Below, piece by piece: positions 10,175 to 18,458 of a stretch of 20,262 bases of DNA (within the stretch, counting starts at the first letter, position 1; every line of letters starts with the position of its first letter). The notes below the pieces were generated by a model that saw only the letters and a program-made list of their open reading frames with translations, was not told where the DNA came from and did no database searches. The translations under genes were made by a program, and so were the position numbers. The stretch comes from Polysphondylium violaceum (Eukaryota; Evosea; Eumycetozoa; Dictyosteliales; Dictyosteliaceae): positions 1 through 20,262 of the forward strand of contig AJWJ01000441.1 in assembly GCA_000277445.1 (NCBI GenBank). The letters are read 5' to 3'.

Positions 10175-11269
10175 TTAATGACCACCAGATTGAGAGTTTA
10201 AATATACAATATATTGATCATAATCTAATCTAGTTTGTTCAATATTAAATACTTGTTTTTCAAATACACCATCAGCAATATACAAAATTCTATCAGCATA
10301 ACATTCAATATCTGGATTATGAGTGACCATAATACATGTTGTTTTTAATGTTAAATTTAAATCTAATAAAAGATCCATGACCTCCACTGTATTCTTTGTA
10401 TCCAAATCACCTGTTGGTTCATCCAATAATAATATCTCTGGTGAATTTGCCAATGCTCTCGCAATTGTTCTATATATTTATAAATATATTAATATATATC
10501 TATAAACTAATATCTATCTATATCTATATTTACACTCTTTGTTGTTCACCACCTGATAACTCTGATGGTAAATGATCTAATCTATCTTGTAATCCTACCA
10601 CTAGATATACAAATATATTAATAAGTAATCTTGAGATATATTTTTATATTTTAGAAAACATACAAGTTAATAATTCGATTGCTCTTTTCTTTCTTTCTTT
10701 TTCAGATAATTTCCCCAATATAATCATTGGTAATTCAACATTTTCATAGGCAGACATTGTGGCTAAGAGATTAAAGGTTTGAAAAACAAAACCAATCTTT
10801 TCCAATCTAAGTTTAGCTAAATATTCATCGGTAGAGTCGACTGAAATTGGATGAGCAAACAATTCAATTACACCCTCTGTTGCTCTATCTATAGTTCCTA
10901 ATAAATTTAATAAACTTGTCTTGCCACCACCAGATGGTCCTCTAAGCATCACAAACTCTCCTCTTCTAATTGGTAATAATTCTGAATCTGATGCTAAATG
11001 AATGTCATTCAATGCTTTAACTTGTTCCTCTCTACCCGCAATTTTATAGTCTATTCATATTGTATATTATTAGTAAATCATGTACTCTCTATATCTCTAT
11101 ATATCCCATCTTTGTATCTGTCTCTGTCTATCTATATATTACTATCACCATTTCTATTATTGCAAGGATATTATTCATTAATAGGGCAAAAAGGATCCCT
11201 GGTTTCTAACTTACGCTTTGAAACATGTTTAACCTCCACAACAACTTCATCAAATTGTTTTTTTTGCAT
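10175..11269 (-). CDS. Soluble ABC-type ATPase, LolD/MacB-like (dictyostelid ABCH-type)
   Basis: A stand-alone ABC nucleotide-binding protein. Exons 11269-11215, 11050-10664, 10600-10534 and 10469-10175 join in frame to 267 residues. All ATPase motifs are present: Walker [10 protein letters not shown] (56-64), Q-loop in FVFQTFNLL (Gln109), signature LSGGEQQR (162-169), Walker B ILLLDEP with Glu187, D-loop GDLD, and H-loop VTH (His220). The shape 'FVFQTFNLL...T..ENVELP' and LDEPTGDLD are typical of the bacterial LolD/MacB/FtsE class that drives extrusion or lipoprotein release. No membrane segment is present, so a separate membrane partner is expected or the protein acts on soluble machinery. 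D. discoideum has a small ABCH group of this soluble kind, and I place it there by resemblance only. The start is the first in-frame ATG ([13 protein letters not shown]), and exon 1 is only 55 bp. Confidence 0.9.
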
Positions 11270-12396
11270 TTTGTATTATTGTCTTGTTGTTTTTGATTGA
11301 GATTTATAAAAGATAGTGTGAATGTTTTGTTTGATATTACAAAAATGAAAAAAAAAAATGAAAAAAAAGGTGTGTGATTTATTGGTTGTTTGGGAAATAA
11401 AATCGTAGAGTTGCTATTACTGTTTAGGTGTCTTAGTATTGATTTTTTTTTTTTAATTTAATTTTTTTTATTTTTATGAGAATTTGCTACGTTTTTTATT
11501 TTTTTTTATTTTTTATTTTTTCATTCTTTGTGCAATGTAGGAATATTCATATTATGAGGTTATGAAAATTGATCACATGCATAGGTATTTATTTGTTCAT
11601 TATTGTTTTTACATGTCTGATTGTCTGGTGATGAGTTTTATAAGAAAACTCTTCTTTTTTTTTTAATAAATGAATGAGATAAGTTAAATGACATTTATTA
11701 ATATTTATATATAAATCTATCCATTTAAATACCCTATAGTATGTGAGAGATATTTTCAATCACAATGAAAATATCAAAAGTAGATAAAATAAAATTTGGG
11801 GTGGTATGATTGTCAGTGCTTAACCCCACTTTCCAAAAGGTGAAGAGGAGAGATATATATAACTGGCAAATATAAAATGATGATCATCACATGGTGGATT
11901 ATTAAAACACTCTAATAAGAAACAGTTTATGAAAGAGGTGCATTTAAAGTTTGTACAAGCCAATGTTGGGGTGGGTTTAATTGGTTAAAATACAAAATGG
12001 TTAAATTAGGGTTCATTTGTTGGAAGATTCCCACACAACACATTATTGTTTGATTGTAAGCACATGATTTGATAAGATGGGCAACAGAAACAACAAATAA
12101 ATTGCCCAAAAAAAGATTTTTGAAAAATTTTTAACAAAATCAAACCCCCGACAATGAAAACGCCCACCAACAATACACCTCTCTCCAATCATGTGGTAAT
12201 TTGCCAACATCAACAGCCCATTTATTCAATCAATTCAATTTAAATCATTAAGTGATTAGATTTCAAATTTAATTTAATTTATTTTTTTTCATTTTCATCA
12301 ATGATGGTGATGATAGAAAAAAAAAAAAAAAGGTATAAATAGGCAACTGCAGTGTATTACTAATTATCATTAGTGTAATAATAACAAAGTTTAAAG
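11270..12396. promoter_or_regulatory. Long divergent intergenic region, ABC ATPase / PLP decarboxylase
   Basis: This 1.1 kb stretch holds both promoters. It contains long T runs (11445-11525), C/G clusters resembling dictyostelid G-box-like sites (ccccacttt near 11825, aacccccgaca near 12141, acgcccacc near 12160), and a TATA box next to the decarboxylase. Two short minus-strand frames (11927-12188) have no domain and overlap each other, so I read them as chance. The G-box suggestion is inference. Confidence 0.5.
12334..12341 (+). promoter_or_regulatory. TATA box of the decarboxylase gene
   Basis: TATAAATA lies 56 bp before the start codon, just after a run of 15 or so A residues. Homopolymer tracts beside TATA boxes are characteristic of dictyostelid promoters. 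The gene's strong C/T-ending codon preference (CCA, GGT, AAC) fits high expression. Confidence 0.65.
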
Positions 12397-14783
12397 ATGT
12401 ATAATATTCCAGCCAATTTAAAACCAACTATCAAAAGTTTTGATTTACCACCTCTCCAAGGTGAAACCAAAGAGTTTGCCCCACAAGCTTGGTTTTTAGG
12501 TCCAAAGGTAAGTTTACAAATAATTATCTTTCCATTATTTATCTATATGCTAATATAAATTGTTAATTATTTAAAATTAAAGTCTGAAAATAGAGATTTA
12601 TTAGCTGAACTTGTCACCTCTGGTTTAAAGAGACATGTTGATGGACGTCTTTTATTCCACCCAGAAGATGCCCCAGTTTTTGATGAAGACTTTAAAAAAA
12701 CTCCAGCTTATTTGAATGCCACTGATGATATGAAGAAAAAAACTGATCAACTTCTTACTTTTCTTCAAAAATCACTTCCATTTTCTTCTCTAAGATATGT
12801 TGGTCACATGTGCTCTGATGTTGTATGTATACTTTATATTTTAAAAACCAATCCCATTTATTATAAATAACAACAAACTAATCTTAAATACTCTCTATTA
12901 TATAGACTATTGCAGCTGCAGTTGGTTATATTAGTACTATTTTATATAATCCAAATAATGTAACTATCCAAGCCTCACCAGTAACCAGTTACATTGAAAT
13001 GGCTGTTGGTAATGATCTTTGTAGAATGGTTGGTTTTGAATTCCCAGTTACCAAATCAACTGATAAAAAGAAAAAGAAACAATTAAAAGATGATGCCATC
13101 TACCCATCATGTCACTTGACTAGTGGTGGTACAGTAGCCAATTGTGAAGCTGTTTGGGCCAGTTATTGGGCCAAATTTGTTCCATTAGCTTTACAAGAAG
13201 CTTTAATTCATGAATCAGATTTAGCTGCTGCCAAAGACATTACTGTTAAGCTTTGCAATGGTATCCCCAAAAAGTTATCTCTCTTGACCTCATGGGAAGG
13301 TGTTAATATCCCCGCTGATGAATGTGTTGCTCTTCCATATAGAATTGCTGATCTCTGTAAATTGGATCCAAGTAAAGTTACTTTTATTTGCAAACAATAT
13401 CATCCATCCAACGTTGGTCTTCGTAAGTTCCTCAACAAGCATGAATTAAATGACCCAGTCCTCTTTGCCTCTGCCTCTGGTCATTACAGTCTTCCAAAAG
13501 CTGCTGCTCTTTTAGGTCTTGGATCCGATTCATTAAAATTAATTCCAGTTGATCTCCACACCAGAATGGATACTACCAACTTGAGAGCTCAATTACAAGC
13601 TTGCATCAGTCATCATATTCCAATTATAAATGTTACTTGTGTCCAAGGTAGCACTGAAGAATCATCTGTTGATGATTTTGCCACTGTTGTCAAGTTCCGT
13701 AAGGAATTCAATCTCAAAGGTTTAGAATTCTTTACTCATCTTGATTATGCCTGGGGTGGTTACTACCTCTCTTGTATTAGAGACGATTATGAATTGGAAA
13801 ACCCAGAGACTGATGTCTACAAACCACAACCAGCCAAAAAAGTTGCAACCCCATTCAATTCAACCAACAACCTCGATCCAAAATATTTCTGTTCCAACTA
13901 CTTTGAAGCTCAAATGGAAGCCGCCAAACATTGTGATACCATGACCATTGATCCCCACAAAGCTGGTTACATCCCATATCCAGCCGGTTCTGTTCTCTAT
14001 AGAAACAAGAGATTCAGAGATATCCTTGTATTTACTGCCACCTATATTGGTGGTACCAACTCACCAGGTGCCGTTGGTATCTATGGTATTGAAGGTAGTA
14101 AACCAGGTGCTGCTGCTGCTGCAGTTTATCTCTCTCATGCTATCGTCCGTACTAGTAAATCTGGTTATGGTCAAATCTTAAAGAGAACTCTTTTAAACAC
14201 CAAACTCTTTTACCTAAGATTATTATGGTTAGTTGGCGCAACCGATAACTTTACCGTCACTGGTATTCCAATCCCACCACCACAAGCTCAACTCGATTCT
14301 CTCAAAGCAAGACTTATTGTCAATGGTGTCATGATTAGCAGTGAAGAAATTTGCAAAGATTTGGCATTAGTTCAAGAACTTGCCGAAATTGGACCAGATC
14401 AAAATATCATTTGCTACACCTTTAACTTTAAGACCCCAGCTGGTGTTATCAACACTGACTACCAAAAGTTATTAACCTTTAATCAAAAGGTCTATGAAAG
14501 ATTTGATTATGTTCCAGAAACTGGTATGAAAGAATTTGATGTCATTGTATCAAATACCGATTTCCTTGATCACTATGGTACTCCATTCTTGACTAATCTC
14601 GCTTCTAGAATTGGTGTCACTAATGCTCCAGCTGTTGGCGTTGCTATTCCAGCCATTCGTTCAACTATTATGGATCCATTTGCCAATGAAACCACTCAAG
14701 GCTCTGCTTTTGATAAAGTCATGTCAATCTTTAAGACTGAAATCACAAAGATTGCCGCTTCAATGGTTCAAGAATCTGCTTAA
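12397..14783 (+). CDS. Group II PLP-dependent decarboxylase (glutamate decarboxylase-like)
   Basis: A pyridoxal-phosphate enzyme of the group II decarboxylase family. Exons 12397-12507, 12583-12822 and 12906-14783 give 742 residues. Visible hallmarks: LTSGGTVANCEAVWASYW, the cofactor phosphate and aldimine region; THLDYAWGGYY, with the Asp that contacts the pyridine nitrogen; and DPHKAGYIPYP, with Lys469 as the expected Schiff-base residue after His468. It is longer than typical GAD or DDC (about 450-500), with an N-terminal extension of about 150 residues and a C-terminal extension, as in a larger eukaryotic and bacterial subgroup. A charged Lys run (DKKKKKQLKDD) interrupts the region before the PLP site. 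The substrate cannot be read from sequence: glutamate (giving GABA, a known developmental signal in D. discoideum) is possible, and aromatic or sulphur amino acids are not excluded. No transit or signal peptide is seen, so it is probably cytosolic. AATAAA follows at 14810. Confidence 0.9.
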
Positions 14784-15406
14784 AATGAACATTTCATTAA
14801 TATAACTAAAATAAAAATTAAATTTAATTATTGATATTTATTTTAATAATAATATTATCTCTGGGAAATTGATCTATTCAAATCATATGGTGTGGGTATT
14901 TTCACCATTACTATTATTGCTACCGTTTTTTTTTCTCAAAATTTTGTTTGTGAACGAGTATTTACCCAATAATTTCATTCACGCTAAATCTATGAGTGTA
15001 AAATGGTTTTATTAATAGTACTATTAGCTTTATTTTAATACTGTATCACATATTGCACTACTCTTTTTTCAATTTTGTGTGAAGTGGTGGTGTTGAAAAA
15101 GAATGGGTGTTCGCTTTTTTCAACAAGTTATTTTTGAATATCACATAATTATGAGTGTGAAGTTGGGTGAGTGTGTTTATTACAACTTTTTTTTTTTTCA
15201 ATCATATCGTTATGATATATCATTGCCTTTATCCCAATGAAAAATAATAGTGAGAATTGTATTATGACTTGTTAAAAAATATTTATTTTATTATTATTAT
15301 TTTATTATTTAATATAATTATTGATTTGTTTCTTTTGGGACAAAAACACTATAAAAATTATTTATATCTTCTTTTTCATTTTATCCATTAAAAAAAAAAA
15401 CCAATA
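14784..15406. other. Intergenic, decarboxylase to secreted protein gene
   Basis: A 623 bp A/T-rich gap. It starts with the decarboxylase 3' flank and AATAAA, and ends in the next promoter. G/T-rich patches such as gtgaagtggtggtgttg (15079-15095) and gtgaagttgggtgagtgtg (15157-15175) recall developmental G-rich sites of dictyostelids but are not diagnostic. No gene or RNA is seen. Confidence 0.5.
15350..15357 (+). promoter_or_regulatory. Likely TATA box of the secreted protein gene
   Basis: TATAAAAA lies 57 bp before the start codon, in the usual place, with an A-rich leader (ttaaaaaaaaaaccaataATG) between. Confidence 0.55.
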
Positions 15407-16313
15407 ATGAAACTTAATAAAATCATTTCAATTTCTTTATTAATAATTGTTTTAATATCAATTCAACCTTCATTGGCTAAAAAACCAACTCAGCTTAAAC
15501 AAGAACCTAATGAACCTGATCTCTCTGATTTGACTGAACAAGATTTAAAATTATTACAAGACGCTGAAGATTTTTTAACAAAAGGCAATGAAGAAGAAGA
15601 ACAACAAAAGTTTTTCTGGACAAACCCTCCTACTGAAACAGAAAACCCATATGTAACAATGTTTTTTTCAGCTGCTGATGGTTTTGTAAATGGTTTTATT
15701 GTAAGTATTCATTTTTTTTTTTTAAAAAATCATTATTATATGAAATTCTCATTTTTTTAAAAAAATAGGATAGTTTGAATCACTCCAAGGAAGCAAATTG
15801 CTCTACTCAAGCCAGACTAGTTATGGACGAGTTTCTTGATCTCTACAAGGTTTACTATTTGAAAGGCAACAGTTCAAACAACTCTACTTTATTTGAGAGT
15901 ATCCAGGATATCTATAATGATTCTTTTAATTTTGTGCAAAAATGCCATTTCCAAACTGCATTTTCCAATGCTTTAAACTTTGCTTTAAATTTAGAAAGAG
16001 GGTATTTATAGGAAAAAAAAGACTAATTCGTTTTAATATTTTTTACTCACCATTGTTTTTATTTCAGCAATTTTGCACAAATTAGAAAAGATATTCAAAA
16101 GTTTTTACTTGATCATGCTTATGAGGTTAGTTCTGATGTTAGAGTTTGTATTTTAAAAATATGGATTTTTTGATATTCAAACATATTAATCTTGATACTA
16201 TATTTTCCAAATAGGGAATTGCTTTTGCTTATATTACTCAAAATTGGAAAAATATAGGATATTATGCAGGTTCAATTGCAGAATTATATCTATTTACTGC
16301 TCCTAAGGCTTAA
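15407..16313 (+). CDS. Small secreted protein, function unknown; four exons
   Basis: I do not recognise the family. Exons 15407-15700, 15769-16001, 16068-16125 and 16215-16313 join in frame to 227 residues. The N-terminus is a clear signal peptide (MKLNKIISISLLIIVLISIQ, cleavage likely after PSLA, about residue 24). It is followed by an acidic stretch (EPNEPDLSDLTEQDLKLLQD, EEEEQQ) and a mostly helical body with five or so N-glycosylation sequons (NHS, NCS, NSS, NST, NDS) and two cysteines that could pair (ANCST, QKCHF). There is no second hydrophobic segment long enough for a membrane anchor, so secretion or delivery to an endolysosomal lumen is likely. Introns are 65-90 bp with good GT..AG signals; intron 3 starts GTTAGT. 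An A-rich leader and TATA box precede it. Development-associated secretion is possible but unproven. Confidence 0.8.
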
Positions 16314-16522
16314 AAATGTTGAAAAGAGGAATTTTTATAAAAATAAAATATTTTCAAACTCGTAAAAAAATTGGATTAGACTTTAAAGTTGAAAAAAAAA
16401 TAAAATTTTCTAAAATGAGATATGGCTAAAAATTGTAATTGTCTCGTATTTCGAGATCTTTTTTGTTTTAATTAGGAAAAATAGCGTACAAAATTATTTA
16501 AAATTTTCAAATTTTCAAGTTT
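16314..16522. other. 3' flank of the secreted protein gene, A/T-rich
   Basis: No coding frame. AATAAA-like signals occur near 16342 and 16400. The stretch leads into the tRNA-like gene body. Confidence 0.5.
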
Positions 16523-16577
16523 TCCTCATTGGTGTAGTCGGTAACACTCTAGTCTTTCACACTGGTACCTCGGGGAG
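16523..16577 (+). pseudogene. tRNA-Glu(UUC) gene body lacking the T arm
   Basis: The sequence starts with acceptor half TCCTCAT, followed by a D arm whose box A (TGGTGTAGTCGG) fits the TRGYNNARNNGG consensus. The anticodon arm is CTAGT-CTTTCAC-ACTGG, with anticodon TTC at 16556-16558 and five pairs including one G-T. After the variable region and CCTCGGG it jumps straight to GGAG, then seven T residues, a usual Pol III terminator. The total is 55 nt, whereas a tRNA-Glu has about 72. The missing 17 nt is just the T arm with internal box B, and the 3' GGGGA can still pair with TCCTC. I read this as an internal deletion between two CGGG/GGGG stretches. A truncated but transcribed RNA is possible; charging is unlikely. 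Confidence 0.75.
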
Positions 16578-16666
16578 TTTTTTTATTTATAATCTCATCT
16601 GTCGGGTTATTTTTATTTTGTCCTCAGCACGACGGTAAAAGGCTGGCTTCTCAACGAATCACCCAC

Positions 16667-16677
16667 GGTTCGACTCT
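16667..16677 (+). promoter_or_regulatory. Separate B-box-like element 90 bp downstream of the tRNA-like gene
   Basis: GGTTCGACTCT matches the Pol III box B consensus GGTTCGANTCC at ten of eleven positions. D. discoideum tRNA genes commonly carry an external B box (exB) about 100 bp downstream, so position and sequence agree with that known arrangement. It lies in a locally GC-rich patch (16620-16720). An alternative is a second, decayed tRNA: CAGC..GCTG upstream could be a D stem, but no anticodon stem or T stem forms. Confidence 0.6.
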
Positions 16678-16772
16678 CAACACCTACACGTCCACACGGT
16701 AATGACATTATAGACCGCCTCAATAAAACTGTCTCTTCCACTCAAATAGAATGGTTTAGTAAAAAAATTTTT

Positions 16773-16848
16773 TTAATATGTAATCTTTTTTTTTAATATG
16801 TAATCTTTTTTTTAATATGTAATCTTTTTTTTTAATATGTAATCTTTT
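16773..16848 (+). repeat. Four-copy tandem repeat, unit about 20 bp
   Basis: Four near-identical units of TTAATATGTAATCTTTTTTT follow each other with periods of 20, 19 and 20 bp, differing only in T-run length. There are no unique spacers, so this is a minisatellite and not a CRISPR array. It lies about 200 bp downstream of the tRNA-like gene. Confidence 0.9.
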
Positions 16849-16959
16849 CAATGTTGAAAATCTCAAAAACACCTAATCTTAATTGATTATTTTTCTAGTA
16901 TGTCTAACAACCATTTAAAGATGTTTAAGCTTTAAATCACTAAAGCATAAACAGTGAAT

Positions 16960-17193
16960 ACCTCGACTCCTAAAAATTTTATTTTATCAAGGTCTATATT
17001 TTAATTAAATATGGATGATCTATAAGGTGTAGATCATATATATTGTATTATAGATGGAGGAGGTTTGCCTACCTTACAAGATATCTAATATGATAATATC
17101 TGTATGTTTACAATGGGTGAATAAAAACGAATGAATCTTTATTTTTATAAATTTAAAGTTTTTATGTTTTGAAAATCATGCCAAATAATGCGC
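16960..17193 (+). repeat. Decayed repeat copy A (left arm of inverted pair)
   Basis: This copy includes a 26 bp core at 17013-17038 (GGATGATCTATAAGGTGTAG and six more bases) containing the hairpin ATGATCTA/TAGATCAT. It continues with a GATGGAGG block near 17053 and ends with a 30 bp block at 17164-17193 (ending in AATGCGC). All three blocks recur in order on the opposite strand in copy B, and the core recurs exactly in copy C. The family is not identified; it may derive from a coding or mobile element and is a fossil in this copy. Confidence 0.7.
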
Positions 17194-17352
17194 AATGATT
17201 AACGTGAGGATTTCAATCCATTACAATATTCTGTATGCCCATTCCTCTTGATTACCAAACCTTTTTATACTAATATCTATCCAAAAAAACTTAATCAAAT
17301 CGTTCTATTGTATATTAATCTTTATATTTATATATAATTTGACGTTTTTTTT

Positions 17353-17530
17353 GCGCATTTTTTGGCATGATTTTTGAAAACATTAAAACAACACCAATAG
17401 TGAACATACACATATAATCATAATTTATCTTGGGAGCACGGCAACCCTCCATCATACAATAGGTGATATACACATTATAGATTATCCATATTTTAATAAA
17501 TTTAGAAAATTCTGGGGTAATAAAATCGAT
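17353..17530 (-). repeat. Decayed repeat copy B (right arm of inverted pair)
   Basis: Read on the minus strand, this stretch repeats copy A in the same block order: the GGATAATCTATAATGTG core (17463-17487), GATGGAGG (about 17447), GTATGTTCAC (about 17403) and the terminal block ending AATGCGC (17353-17383). The arms face each other over 159 bp. A minus-strand frame of 98 codons at 17315-17611 spans it (MMEGCRAPKINYDYM in the shared part), hinting that the ancestral repeat may have been coding. I recognise no protein family. Confidence 0.65.
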
Positions 17531-17619
17531 CAAATATAATTGAATGTACCATTTATATTTTTTCAATAATGATGAGTTATCGTTTATTCTATAAAAACCA
17601 TGCTTTTTCATCCTTAGGG

Positions 17620-18458
17620 AAAATGTGAAATTGTTATAGGAGATAAACTATTTACTTATTTTTATAACCACAAATGGAAATCAAACGTTCAAGCTATGTA
17701 AGGGAAGGATATTTTATATTGTGTGCTAGGTCTATAATACATATAAATTCATTCTATCATTAATGCTAATTTAATCGAGTGTCGTCGAACAATATCAAAA
17801 TGTAAAAGGACATTTTTCAGTTACACTAACCTTTTTTACAATGTTTATTTTTTTAAATTAGATTATTGTTCCAAAAATCTAGGTAAAAAATAGATTTCAC
17901 AATTTTTTAAAAAAAAAGTCACAGAACTAAAACATAATAGGACTCCAAAATTTTTAAAATTTTCTATACTATTTTGTTTAATTTTTGGAGGGTGTTAGTT
18001 TGAATTTTTATAAACTCTTTAAAAAGTTATCACTATCAAGTAAGTACCCAATAAATCATAAAAAATCTATAACTAGTAATATTGGAGAAGCTCATATCAT
18101 AAACATTTTGATTCAAAAATATAAATTAAAGAAACATTTCTCGTCCTGGTCAAAAGATAAAAAACCAAAAAACCAAATTAATATGTTTATCTCCGTCGAT
18201 TCCAGTATTTCTTCATCCCATTACCATAGGAGATTTTCCCAGGCAAAACTCTGATCTGAGAAATCATTCTCTTTTTTTTTCAACCAAAAAAAAATCTTAA
18301 TTTTTGAAAAAAAAAATCATTTTTTGAGTTTTTTGAGAGAGAATTAGATTTTCAAGAAAATATATTATCTTTTTTTGTAAATGAAATGCTATTTATATTC
18401 AACGAATGATGACACACAATTCAAATTAATATCTAAAAGTAATAATAATAAGAATTAA
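17620..18458. other. A/T-rich region upstream of the beta-helix gene
   Basis: No supported gene. A plus-strand frame at about 17985-18254 has no ATG at its start and no recognisable domain, though its second half (HFSSWSKDKKPKNQINMFIS) is less repetitive than chance A/T-rich frames; it may be a gene relic. The last 60 bp before 18459 are A/T-rich and should contain the promoter. Confidence 0.4.

Noticed and set aside
11927-12188. Two overlapping minus-strand 60-codon frames
   Set aside because: Short, mutually overlapping in different frames, and located in a promoter region.
16620-16720. A second intact tRNA gene around the B-box-like sequence
   Set aside because: A D-stem-like CAGC/GCTG pair exists, but no anticodon stem, T stem or acceptor stem forms; an external B box explains it better.
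16773-16848. CRISPR-like short repeats
   Set aside because: Units are directly contiguous without unique spacers, in a eukaryotic context; it is a minisatellite.
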